Assembly: GCA_019916065.1 (NCBI GenBank)
Contig: CM034233.1
Location: 16,347,009 to 16,411,008 of the forward strand
DNA from: Vitellaria paradoxa
Taxonomy: Eukaryota; Streptophyta; Magnoliopsida; Ericales; Sapotaceae
Direction of reading: 5' to 3'
DNA length: 64,000 bases
The notes under the pieces were generated by a model. That model was not told the DNA's origin and made no database searches. It worked only from the letters and a program-made list of their open reading frames with translations. A program made the position numbers and the translations under genes. Of this stretch, positions 11,932 through 24,029 are shown in pieces (position 1 is the stretch's first letter; each line of letters starts with the position of its first letter).

Positions 11932-12093
11932 TTAATTGGAAATGAATGAGAAGACGGGAAGTTGAAGAAAAACCTGCAAATCCCGGCTGCTCCCCGGAGC
12001 TTCCAGGATGCCAGCTGGGGTATTGGGAGCCACCGGCGGTTGGCGGAAAATCGGGGGTTTTAGGGGCAGCCCATTAAAGCGGAGGAGGGTCAT
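11932..12093 (-). CDS. Candidate 53-codon reading frame or orphan first exon in a GC-rich island
   Basis: I do not recognise this protein. On the minus strand an ATG at 12093 opens a proline-rich frame (MTLLRFNGLPLKPPIFRQ...) of 53 codons ending TAA at 11932. Codon 40 is CAG followed by GTTTTT, a possible splice donor, so it could be a first exon whose partners are lost or lie beyond the neighbouring transposons. The block 11970-12320 is far richer in GC than its surroundings and has a G-box-like cccacgtggg near 12309-12318, upstream in this orientation. No following exon was found before the MATE gene. It may equally be a gene fragment or non-coding DNA. Confidence 0.25.
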   Translation of the reverse strand: MTLLRFNGLPLKPPIFRQPPVAPNTPAGILEAPGSSRDLQVFLQLPVFSFISN

Positions 12094-12677
12094 GTGAAGC
12101 CTTCTGATTAGAAATTATGGAATTTTACGGTTTTCTTTTGCGATTTCAGAAAATTGCGAAATTGGGTCCACCAATGTCGACAAGAATTTCAGATAACGGA
12201 AGTGATGCGAGCTTCCAAATTCGTGTGTGGGTGTGTGCTGTCTGCACGAAACGCGTGCAACCACACGGATCCTGTGCTCGACCCCACTTGATTAAATTGC
12301 CGAACCCCCCACGTGGGTTTTAAAGAAATTACGATTACATTTGGTTCTGCCGTTTTTATGTAATTGTAACGAAAAACATGTTAAACAAAGAAAGATAATA
12401 ATAGAAACCATATTCCTACTCCGAATTGGAATATTTCACGACTTTTTCCTACTTGCCATCTTCGTTTGTTTTCTCTACTGAAATAGGAGGACGGCACTTT
12501 TATTCATTGTTTTCGTTCATTCTACCTATAAAAAGTTAATTTGTTAGAATTCTATTAGCTGTCGTTATTAGGCAAACTATAGTAATTTTTATTTATTATT
12601 TTACTTTTTTTTTTTGTGTGCGTGTTTGTGTGTGTTCATATATTCACTTTATTGGCACACATGTTAAAACATGCCAT
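12094..12677. other. Intergenic DNA with part of a GC-rich island
   Basis: The part up to about 12320 is GC-rich and includes cccacgtggg, which could be promoter DNA for the candidate frame at 11932-12093. From 12330 on it is ordinary AT-rich DNA with a gt-rich microsatellite near 12614-12633. No other gene is seen. Confidence 0.4.
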
Positions 12678-12940
12678 TAACATTAGGGGTTCAGGGGGTT
12701 GCAATGAGAAAATTAACTGCAGGGGCTGCAGTGGGTAAATTAATGGCCAGAATGTGATTGCATTAAAATAAGATGTGTCTTTTCATATACTTCATTAATT
12801 ATGTTCCAATCAAATTTTATCTAATTTTTATTTTTATTTTGAATTTAATTTTATTACGATAAATTAAGACAATTAGATTTAATACTATCACATCCTGTCT
12901 GTTGATTTACCCACTGCAGCCCCTTGGAACCCTAACATTA
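12678..12940. mobile_element. hAT-type MITE, family copy 1, 247 bp
   Basis: The element spans 12686-12932, between perfect 8-bp duplications taacatta at 12678-12685 and 12933-12940. The ends are inverted: ggggttcaggggg... and ...gccccttggaaccc. Further in, gcagtgggtaaatta is mirrored by tttacccactgcagc. The element at 49034-49269 is homologous in opposite orientation (shared gtgtcttttcatatacttc-like and aatttaattttattac-like blocks), so this is a real repeat family. Confidence 0.82.
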
Positions 12941-14777
12941 GTAGTGTATGGATGATATAAAAGTATAAAAAGTTGATATAAAAATGATATACGTTGAAAT
13001 ATGATTGGAAGAGAATACGAAAAGTTGGTAAAAATTGATGGGACCAAATGCTCTCATTGTGTTTGCATTAAGAATTTATGAAGGAAAAAAAAATGAATAC
13101 TGATTCATGTTTTGAGATTCATTATTTAGCAATACTGAAAATATATTTGGTTTGATATATTTCATTTTTTGTGTTTTGAGATTTTTCTTATTTTTAGTCA
13201 AAAAGGCGCAAAATATTTTTTAGTCATTTTTTGCATAATGTGTAAATCAATTTTATGTTTTTTTAAAACAAATTTTGATAACACAAGTGACCAAATATAT
13301 TTGAGTTTTTTTTACTTATTTTTAAAAACATAAATTGGAAGACAAACTCAAAACATGTATACTAGATAACATCAAATATATTGATGAATGTTTTTTAATT
13401 TGTTATATTTTTTAATCAATTTAAATATATACACGAATTTGAATGTATATATATTTATCTATTTTGTTAGAATTTAAAAATAAACTTGACTGAATTATAA
13501 AAATTTAGGTTGAACAAAAAGTTTTAAAATAAAGTAGACTGAGTCATAAAAATTGAAATTGGGCTAATGTAAAAAAATATATTTTCTGAATTATTTTTTT
13601 TTTTTTTGAGCTAAACTACTTGGGTTATAACTCAGAACAGTCTTGGTTATGTGTTTGCTGGGGGTGTTAAAAAATCGCAAACTGCCAACTAGACCAAATC
13701 GAGATTATTAGTCAGTTTGAACAGTTAAGTGGTATGGTTGGCGATTAAAAATTCAAGATTTTTTAGTTGAATAATTTGGGTAGCAGGTGATGATCTTCTC
13801 AACCTGACCAACCCAACCCACCCATTCAAAATGTAAAAATATTTTTATTTGTTTATTTATATTATATTAACTTTATCCCAAATTTTTAAATGTTTGTTAT
13901 TTGTTTGTGATATTTAATTGAAATTTTTATTTGAAGTATTCTAATTAAGAAATAATAGTTGAGTTTTTAATACCATTTGAAGGTTGATTAGTTTAATTTG
14001 TATTTCCTTTGGAAGGTGAATATTCTTCTCAACTCGCCAACCAACTCAACTCAATCTACTAACTTGACCAACCTAACTCGTCCAATCCATGGTTTGTTCT
14101 CGATTTGATTTTCTCCACTTGCCCTATGCGGATTAAGTGGTGGGTAAACTCCCAACCCGACTCGACGTAACCTGTGAACACCTCTAGTGCCATCTGCCCC
14201 TGTTTGTTACATTTTTCTTGGATGTGTTTGGAGCGAGAATTTATTTAAAAAAAAAAATTAAAGTAAAAGATAGAAAAGGAAATGCAAAGTATCAAATGCA
14301 TGATTTAATAATTGAATATAAAAAAATGTTAAAAGATAAAACATATTTATTAATAATTAATTTCTTAATTTGTTAAATTTTATTTATTTCTCTTTTAATT
14401 TTTTTTATCACAAACTTTTTTTTTTAATATAGGAAAAGTGCAAATCCCTTGGGAAAAAAATAAAAAAAAATGAAGATGAATTCTCGGACTAGCATGCTCT
14501 TCTCGTGTTAAAGAAAGTTCTCGGCTGCTTTTCGGTTCTCTTTCAAAACGAAAATTCATGATCTCCCCAGAAAAGAGGAAAAAATGATAAAGGTAGAATA
14601 AAAAAAAAAGGAAACAGACGAATTATAGTAGGACCCAGGAACGCCCTACTATACACTAATAATATATACATAATAGTGGGACCCAGAAACAGACTGATAA
14701 TATTACTGTATATACGTAATAGCAGGGCCCAGAAACGTCCCCGCCTCAACAATTATGAAACCCAAAACAAAACTTAT
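12941..14777. other. Intergenic AT-rich DNA
   Basis: No gene seen. It holds a possible diverged Harbinger-like fragment near 13130-13385, and a 13640-14200 stretch rich in aactcgccaacc/aacccgac-type words, similar to the insides of ggttcgg-type hAT elements. The poly-A/T runs are unremarkable. Confidence 0.4.
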
Positions 14778-14960
14778 TAACGTTACGTTTGGTGTGCAAT
14801 ATTTTACTGAAAATTTTTAAAAATTTTTATAAATCTCTGTTAATTTTATATCATATTAATTTTTTCTCTCACTACACGCATTACGAACTCTCTTCAAATC
14901 ATAATTTATCTCAATTTATCTCAATTTATCTTATTTTTTCTTACTTCAAACCAAGCCTAA
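14778..14960. mobile_element. Tourist-like MITE, 177 bp
   Basis: The element spans 14781-14957, between TAA at 14778-14780 and 14958-14960. The left end is cgttacgtttggtgtg and the right end ...cttcaaaccaagcc, an imperfect inverted repeat. Inside are acgcattacgaactct and caatttatctcaatttatct, which are the reverse of the gttcgtaattcgtg...gagataaa core found in other copies of this family in the window. Confidence 0.65.
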
Positions 14961-17900
14961 ACCAAGCCTAAGACACTTGTTCAAAACACCACTTCATTGA
15001 CAAGAAGACTAAAACAAAAAAACAGCCACGCAATATCCAGAAACACACGTCTCAATCCGGAGGCAAAATGCTTTTTCTGTAGAGTTGATTTGGCCATCCA
15101 TTCACTTTTATGTTGTCATGGAAATTTTCAAATTGGGAAGAAGAAAGAAAAAGTAAATTTAATTAAAAATTAATAATAAAATAAATAAAATTTTGTTAAA
15201 AATTACTGATTAATCATAATGACCTTGCAAACTCTTAACAAAATTTTATTTGGATCTCAACTTTTAGCCAAAGTTCAATGCATCACTTTTCCATTTTTAA
15301 TTTGTATGAAATTTTAATAAAAAAATATACATATACTGTTCATTAAATTTAGCTTGAATCTCTTACAAGAATATGTATCAAGTGATACATTTTAATGGAG
15401 CGTTTTGAGTTACGAAAGTTGAAATAAAATATATTTTGAGTTACGTGATTTCATGTTTGAAGTGTAAACTACAACTACAAAAAATAGAGAAAAATCATTC
15501 CTTTTGAACAAAATTTCATCCGTTCGAATAAATTTTGATAAAAAATTTTTTATTTTTCTACTAGAACTTTTTGAAATTTGTAAAAATTTATTAAAATTTA
15601 TATATATAAAAATTTAGGTAATTCTAAATAAAAAAATATTTTACGAAAATTATAGAGTTTTTCAAAATTTTTTAAAATTTCTTAGTAGGTTTTAGTACTC
15701 CAAAAAAAACCCCAAGTTATTAGGGATGATTTAGTGCCTCATTCAATTGCACATATACTTTTTTCAGTCATATATTCAAACAAAATTTTACAAAATTGTG
15801 GCATTGAAATTTTACAAAAATTGTAATGTGTTTTTACTTTTACAATTGAAAGATAAGAAACAAAAGTGAATTTTTGATAAAATCTCAATCGTGCTACTAA
15901 TTGTAATGAACCAAAATGAAGATATATAAATAAAAGTAACATATAAGTTGCATCTCCGAATTTTTAATCAAATTCACTTTAGAACTAAATGATAAATTAT
16001 GAATAGGATTTGTTTACACACTTTCATATAAGATTAATTACGAAAATGATAAATTATGCCTTCATACTTTAATGACTTATCTAAATAATAATGTTAACAT
16101 TAACTACAACTTCCTTTTTTTTTTAACTATTTTAAGTCAAGATTTTCCTGCTTGAGTAATATTAAAATTTTTAATAAAAAACAAATTTAGAGCGCTTAAA
16201 AATTAGTATAAATTAATAAACATCTTGACTTAATAATTAATGTAGTATGAAAAAAAATTAAATTTTTATAAAAATTTATAAAAAAATTATAAAATTTTGT
16301 TGAGTTTCAAACAAAGATGAACACATATTTTAATAAAATCGTGTTGTAATCATATTAAAAATTAGTTTTATTTTAATTACATAATACTATAATGGTTTCG
16401 TTTGAAGTGATAAAAATTTTTAAAAAATAATAAAAAATACTAAAAAATTATAATAATTATTTACTTTTTATTTCATTGCATGAATTCATCCATAATTTGT
16501 CTCATTTTGGCAACGTTTGAAATTATAAAAAAATATAAAAATCGTCAAATTTCTACAAATATGAATTACGAGACTGTAAAATTTAAATTCTCTACTCATT
16601 GCACAAAATATGAAATATGAAATATTAAATTTTAAAATTTTATACAATTTTATATAACTCTAAACACATCATTTATCGCATTTATTTTTTTTATTACCTC
16701 AAATGCGCCCGATATAATACCATCATAATGATGAGTATGTGGTGCTACGTCTTACCTAATCATTTGACTTTTTCTTTGTTTGTTTCTTTTTTTTTTTTCA
16801 TTTTCACAGCTCAATAAATAAAGAAATAAATTTGTCTTTCTCCATTTTCTTTTATTTTAACTTTATCTATTTTTCTTTTATTTAAGTTGTATAAAAAAAT
16901 TGAATAAATTAAAGATTTATTTATTTTGAGAGTAACATAAGTTAAATTTTATCGAGATAATTTTTATTCTCTATTATATTAGTTTAGAAGAGAAGGTAGT
17001 AATTATATATTTTGAAATAAATTACTATCAGTCAGGGCGATGAATAATAAAGAGTAAAAAAAAAAAAATTATGCTCTTTTCACATTATCCTGATAAAACA
17101 TTCTTTTACATTCCCTATAAAATCATAAGCAAAGTTCTTCTATAAATAATTATATTAAATCTTATAAAATAATTATTTATTTAATGCAACTAAAATTAAC
17201 TAATTATTAAATTATTTTATCAAAATAATATTTAGTAAATAATTATTTATTATTAAAATTATTTGTTTTATTTTATTAAATTAATACTATTAAAATATTA
17301 ATTCATGATTAAATTCTAAATTTAAAATTTTTTCTAATAAATAATAATTACTTATTAAAATAAATTATTTTATTAAATAAAAATTATTTCTTATAAGTAA
17401 TAATTTACTTTTTTTTAGTCATGAAATCCTCACTTCTTGTGTTTGGAGTTATGATTTCGAGAAAAAATGAAACAAGAAGGAAAAATTAAAAGTAAAATTT
17501 AGAGAAAAGAACAAAATATTAAATTTTAAATACATATTCTTATTTGAATATGGTAAAATATAATAAAATAAAATAAATTATTTGTCAATTATTTAATTGT
17601 TAATTAACTGTTTTAAAATTTTCAAATTCTATATACTTTTTTATATTGCCTCTCATAAATTAAGCAGAAAAATAATTTTAAATTTGTCTTATTCCTTAAC
17701 AAAACTCCTCTATGCAAATACAAGATAAAGGAATAAAAGGACCATAATATTCTTACGGCCTCATCTGGCTGTTCAATTTTCAATTAGTTTTTGGTATTTT
17801 TTGTTAAAAGTTTAATAGGTAAGATTATTGATATATTTAATAAAATAAATACAAATTTTTATTAACTTCTGATAATTTTAAATATTTAATAAAAAATCTG

Positions 17901-18934
17901 CCAAATAATATTCGAACACCCCGAAGGAGTAATTGAATGTAAAAGTCTAAAGAGCGCCTACATCCCCAAATCAAGTCTCATGAGAATGCTTAAAGGCTGT
18001 TCGACCACCTGTTAACCTATTTGAATGTTGAGTTCTAAAAAATCTTAAAAATCTCAAAAAATGGCTCATTTCAATTGAAAATTCATATCAAAATCATGAT
18101 AAACTCAAAAACTAAGCCTTAAATCCATGGTAAAACAATATAACATCTGATGCAGTTCCAATACATAAATATCAATTATCAAACCAACTTATATTTGCTT
18201 CCTTTCAACAAAGTCCAATCCAATAACATGTATATACAATTACATATATATATATATATATATATAACTTTATAAAACTCAAATTAAAACATGAAATTTA
18301 CATGATCTCATATATAACTAACTATAAACATGTAAAAAACTTTTACCTACCTCAAATTTGAATAAAAGAAAAAAAAAATTAACTATTCAAGGTCAAACTT
18401 TAAAAATTCATATTTTCTCTGACAATCATAGTTATTCTAGATCCGTAGTATAAAAATAATTGTTATGCGACCACAATCAACACCCGAGTACTCTCTCTCA
18501 ACCTAAAAAATTAATTAATTTATTAACTCAAGATCACAACTTAAGGTTCAAAATTTTTAAAATAACCTAAAACTCAAGCGATTACTAAAATAAGCGATAA
18601 TAAAATGTTAACCTTTACAATAAATATTTTATAAAGCATTAATAAATCTTCAAAAATTCAAACTTAATTACAATAAGTAGTTCCATTCTCCACAGCACTA
18701 ATCCCATCCACAATGCCAAGAGGAAAACGAAAACAAAAACAAAAATATCCATCCATCACAGCTAATAAAAAATTCCCCAAATTCAATCTAAAAAAATTGG
18801 GTTTACTATTATGTACGGTGGGGTTGCTAGGGTGGGTGAGTGCGAGTGATCGTGGAGATAGTCTTTGGTGGTTTGAGAGAGCAATAGGGAGAGCAAAAAA
18901 TTGATAGGAATTCAGATGATACCTGATGATCACG
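14961..18934. other. Intergenic AT-rich DNA, about 4 kb
   Basis: No gene supported. The stretch is extremely AT-rich, with long runs of ttattaaa/aataatta words (for example 16930-17420) and a (ta)n microsatellite near 18245-18266. MITE-like ends occur near 16510 (ggcaacgtttgaaattat) and 16710 (acctcaaatgcgcc), without a clear duplication. The small open frames are low-complexity. Confidence 0.4.
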
Positions 18935-19272
18935 CTAAGGCTGTGTTTGTTTAAGGGGATTAGATGATGGGGGATAAATAACACCATAGATAATATATGA
19001 GATTAGATAAAAGATGAGATAAATTTTTTATGTGGGATTATTTTTTTGGTGTTTGATTAGTGGGATATAAATTAGAATAAAAGATGTGATTTGATATGTG
19101 ATGTGATAGAAAATAATTTTAAACCTTTAGATCTTGACGGGAAACAAATCCAGAAGTGAGAGATTATTAATCCCACACTCTCTGTGGGATTTGTTATCCG
19201 GCATTTTAATTCATTCATCATCTAATCTGTGAGACTTACAGATTACACAAATACTCAAATAAACGCTGACTT
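18935..19272. mobile_element. MITE-like element with long inverted ends
   Basis: The left end is approximately gctgtgtttgtttaaggggattag followed by atgatg; the right end inverts to gcgtttatttgag...cagattagatgatg. A ggattattttttt core with gggataaa and ttatccgg words lies between. Exact borders and target-site duplication were not resolved. Non-coding. Confidence 0.45.
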
Positions 19273-21723
19273 TCGGTGGAGTCTATGGGTGTTTTGCCCA
19301 ATCCGGCTATTTCATCCCGTAAACAAATGAGCCTACAGGAGAGTGCGGTGATTGTTCAAAAAAAGGAAAACACAGAATTAATTCCAAACTTTGAAAAACT
19401 TTGAGACTAAAAAAGTTGCACACTTATTTTTTAATTTTTTCAAAAAATTAAAAATAAACACTATTATCAATAACAAATGAGGCATCTATACACAATTGAT
19501 CATATATAGAGGGTATTTGGAGCCTTCAAAAACAACAAAAATTAAAAAAAATGTAATTTGAATAATTTTTTGATATTTGATGCGTAACTATCAAATTACG
19601 TTTTTTAAAAATGAATAGTATCGTTTTTTACTTCTATAGTTTTTCAGATAGAGAATCCAATCATTTTCTGGATTCGTTCGAATGTTTTATATTAGAATTT
19701 TTTAACATTGTTAAAAAGTTTTTAGAATTTATAAAAAAACTATTGAGATTTGTGAAAGTGTTATTGGAATTTGTAAAAAATTTATTAGTGTTCGTAAAAA
19801 TTTGTTAGGATATGTAAATATATCTATATTTATAGAAATTTTATGAATTACGAAAAAAATAAAATGTATTAGAGAGTTTTAAAATTTTTAAAAATTTTTC
19901 ATAACTTTTATCGCATCAAACACATCCGTGAAGCATGTACGTGATGCAAATTAAGATTTAAAAATAACTAAAACTTTTGAAAAATCATATAGTTCTGACA
20001 AGAACAATATAATCAATGCGCTTTGGAAACTTTACCCTTTCGAAAACCATTAAAAAAAGAAAAAAAAAAACACAATTCACAAACTTTAAAAGCTTACCTT
20101 TTGGAAAGATTACATTTTTAACAAAAACAAACACAAAACACCTAAATTTTTTAAAAAAGAAAATAATTAATCAACTTTGAATCATTTTTTTGGAGCTTTA
20201 CATTTTAAAATAAAAATACAATTAATAACCCTTGAAAACTTACTGATATATCAAAAATTAAAAAATTTGGGTATGAAAAAAGAGATAATTTAGTTAATGA
20301 TCAGTATCCCAAAATTATTTATTGAATTAAGTAGGCCAAAATTTTGGCTACAATATCTATATATATATATATATATAGAGCGATGAAGGGTTTCTTGAAA
20401 ATCTTCAAACAGTGAATCTTAATTTTAATTTTTAATCTCCCAAAAAAAAAAAAAAAAACCAACATGGAAACTCTTTATCTTATCATCATTTTTCATCTCT
20501 CATTTTCTTCCTAAAAAATAATAGTTAAAATTTATAAAAATTGTAATTTTTCACAGTTGCTTGTAGTAATTGTTAAAATACTTTGAATCGGATGCTAGAT
20601 TTTTGGTGTGTAGAATATTAAAAAAAAGAAATTAAATTTGTTGAAAAATTTTCATGCTTCAAACACCTCTACATTAGAAAGAACTAGATGTCTAGTTGCA
20701 ATCTATTATGATTGTAAATTGCCTAGTCAAGTTTCTTGTTATGGTTAATTATTCCTAGAATATAGGAGTTTGGATAAACTTAGAGCTTAAAGTTTCTTCA
20801 AAAAAAAAAAAAATATTAATTTTTTCTAATTTTTTCTATTTTCTTCAATCGTTGTTATAAAAAAATCTTTATTTTTTTCTAACTCTCTCTAATTTTTATA
20901 AGTTTTCACCAAACACAACTTTTTTCAGAAGTGACACATGGCATCGTAGGACAAGAATTATAAAAAATTTCATTTTTTTAACACTCCAAACAGTTTATGA
21001 TTTATGATTTTCCATTGTAAACTATTTAGAAGCCATTTGGTTCAAATGCACAAAAAGAAAAAAAAAATTAACATCAATTTTTTCCGACTTTCTCCACTAA
21101 ATACATTTTTAATTTTCATTAATTTTTTTTTACTTTTCTTTACTTTTACAAAATTTTATCAAACATTTAATTAATCTTTAAAGTGACATGTATCAGCTAT
21201 AACTGTAAAATTAATTGTTTCATTTTCATTTTTTTTTTTTTTTTGGGTTCCAGAAACGACTCCTTAGTCAACACCCTTGTTGTGGTAGTTCCTAGAATAG
21301 GGGGATTTGTACATATTTGGATGTATATACATATATACTTACACTTCGCCCTTTTTAAAAAGACACGAACGGAATCTATAAATTTTCACATTCCTTTTTG
21401 TTTAAGAAAATAATACTAATAAAAGAAATACTTTTTATACTCATTTTTCAAACCGTGACAATTTAAAACCCCTTTGTCAAACCCATGACCAAAAATTAAA
21501 AAAAAAAATCGCCAAACAACAGTAAAATAATTAATAGAGATGCATGACAGTTAGTCGATCGCGACTCATATATATATATATATATATATACATATCTATG
21601 TACTTGAAATGGCGCAAACAACATGCATGTATACGTACACACATGTATGCGTACACACGTGATAAAAGTCTCTACTTATAAACACTTGAGCCCACAGTCT
21701 GAGCTAAACATTAATGGAGTAAG
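19273..21723. other. Intergenic AT-rich DNA
   Basis: No gene supported. A possible MITE lies at about 19507-19930 (ggtatttggagcc at one end, catcaaacacatcc at the other). There are (ta)n runs near 20355-20379 and 21570-21593. The frame at 19611-19808 is a low-complexity FxxFxK repeat, not a protein gene. Confidence 0.4.
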
Positions 21724-22016
21724 TAACAAATATAATTGCTCCTTTGGGATAGTCGAGTTGGTTCGGATAATGTGACGTAAGATTTGTGATCATGTAGTCT
21801 TGAATTCGATTCCTCTTTTGGGGAAGGGGCAGTTCTCCCTTTATTGTGAGACTGTCTAATAGTTTTCTCGATTGAATCAATCAGTCAGAGTTTATCTAAG
21901 TTAGTTTACTCTTTATAATTTTTTATCGATTGGGGTCACCGAGCGAATTTCACGCAGTATGCACCTATAAAGTAGAAGCTGTAGATTTTTTCGTGCTAAA
22001 AATAACAAATATAATT
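21724..22016 (+). mobile_element. tRNA-derived SINE, copy E (older), with 14-bp duplication
   Basis: The body is 21738-22002, flanked by the perfect repeat taacaaatataatt at 21724-21737 and 22003-22016. It reads like the other copies but with many C-to-T and G-to-A changes: the head is ggatagtcgagttggttcgg, the B box is aattcgattcc, and later come gagtttatctaagttagtttac and gggtcaccgagcg. The same length (265 bp) and layout place it in the family, probably as an old or heavily methylated copy. Confidence 0.82.
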
Positions 22017-23007
22017 AATTGTTTTTACGTAAAAAGTCAATGGATCGACAATCATTCAGCTAAACTTAAAAGATGATGATGAAGGTCATCTACAGTGCAA
22101 CAAATGTGAGCACGACGGCCAATAGGCAGACAAATAGGACTGCGAGCACTAGCGTACGCAATATAAAGAGGAACTCGAATAAAATAATCCATAAAATCAC
22201 TTTGCTTTGCTTTGGTTAAGTGTCAACAGGTAAGTTTTTTTGTCTTTTAAATTATTTTAGAATATTAGTTATTTTTTTTAATGATTTAATTTTATGTATT
22301 TTATACATCTTCTTTGCGTATTAATAATTATAATTTAAATACAATACTAAGTTTTTTAAAAATTCAATTCTGACAATTAATTTTAATAATATGTTTTTTA
22401 CTTTTTTTAAATGTGATTGTTAATATATTTTTATTTTTTTCAAATGTGATTGTTAATATATTTCTTTGAAATATACAAGCTATCATTATTTTTTTTATTT
22501 AAATATATTTTATTTTATATTTAAATGTTGAAAGTATATAATATGAAAAGACATATTCACCGGTGTATATACATATAGCCAGCCTGATTTAGCTGAAGCA
22601 TACAATAGATTTGAAATTTGGTTTATTTTGTCGGGGTTAGTTAGCCAACCAAGCTTCCATATGGGACAATTAATACAACATCTGTTTCTAGACGTCAGTA
22701 CCGTTTAGTGTTAAAAAAAAAATAAAAAATTTTATAAATTTTTATAAAATTATAAAATTTAAATTTTTATTTACCGTACAAAACACGATATATTAATTTT
22801 TATAAATTTATATAACTCAAACACATTCTAATGAGCACATGCTTTCATGTCAGAAAATTAACACGATTTCACTAGCGCTCTGTCTGGCATTAATTAAAGA
22901 TGAGCATAATGTAATTAATGCGGATGGTCCAAATTAAATATATTAATCACGTTGTCTTGTTTGTATGAATGGGCTTTGTATCATTTTCAAGATTCATATC
23001 TATATCT
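22017..23007. other. Intergenic DNA
   Basis: No gene supported. The block 22080-22220 is less AT-rich and contains gagcacgacggcc and a cgcaatataaag TATA-like word, but no reading frame follows it. The rest is AT-rich. Confidence 0.35.
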
Positions 23008-23161
23008 ATAGGCTCTGTTTGGTTTACAAACAAATAACAAAAAATTTTATAAATCTCTGTTAATTTTATATCACATTAACTTTTTTCTTTTACTACGCGT
23101 ATTACGAACTGTTAATTTATCTCAATTTATCTCATTTTTTATCACTTCAAACACACCCATA
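23008..23161. mobile_element. Tourist-like MITE, 148 bp
   Basis: The element spans 23011-23158, between ata at 23008-23010 and 23159-23161. The left end ggctctgtttggtttac is inverted at the right as cttcaaacacaccc. The interior ctacgcgtattacgaact and tttatctcatttttta match the other family copies in this window, in the same orientation as the one at 14781-14957. Confidence 0.65.
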
Positions 23162-24029
23162 GTGACAAAACTTTTATTAGTTGACTTTATTTTTTTTTTA
23201 ATTCCCCATTCCTATACAAATTTGAGCGAATGAAAATGAAAGAACTTAAGTCTCACTTTTCTTTCGATTTTTTTTCGCTTGTTTATAAAATAAAAAAAAA
23301 TTGCCCACTTCTTCCATTTTCTCTTATTTTCTTTTCATTTCACCTTATCCAAACACAGTATTAAAAGACTTTTAATATTTCCTATTCATTATTAAAAAAA
23401 AAAAAAAAGAAACTATCTTGAGTAATTTCTTTATAAATATCAATAACCAGATAACAAGATGTTCAAAACTTAATTTTACTCTATGATGATATATATTTTT
23501 CTACTTTAATTATTTTTGTATATGAATGACAATTTTAAATTAAAAAAAATATAATTCATCCTTTTCTTATTATATATATTTACTTATGATTTAATTTACC
23601 CTTACCGCTTTTTTCTACCGTACAAGTTACCGTTCAGTTAATTTATATTGGTGATAACCCGAAGTTACCAATACATTTCATTCAAAATTATCACAGTCAT
23701 AAGATGATATTTTCCATTGAAAAATTGACGGTAGTAATATAAGCGGTGAAAGGTGCTGGGTAATTATGCAGTGGGAGTGATCCAGTTGTTTACTTATTTA
23801 ATATTATTAATCGGTATAAATTAATTATTTTTTTGCCAAAATATTATTCTGTATCACAACTTCATTTCTTCTTCAAAATGCTTCTTTAAAGTACTTCATA
23901 CTTGGGGAATTTGAACATATGGAATTTTTTTAACTCTACCGTGTAATAATCAGTATTTATTTTACCTATTTATGTATTATTTTGGATCAATAAATATTTA
24001 TTTTGAGATTTAGTTGATTTATTTTATTT
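23162..24029. other. Intergenic AT-rich DNA
   Basis: No gene supported. Poly-A and poly-T runs and AT-rich words dominate. Confidence 0.4.

Noticed and set aside
14543..14752. 69-codon minus-strand frame with LLGPT repeats
   Set aside because: It arises from short DNA repeats (agtaggaccca-type) at 14628-14735; no protein family.
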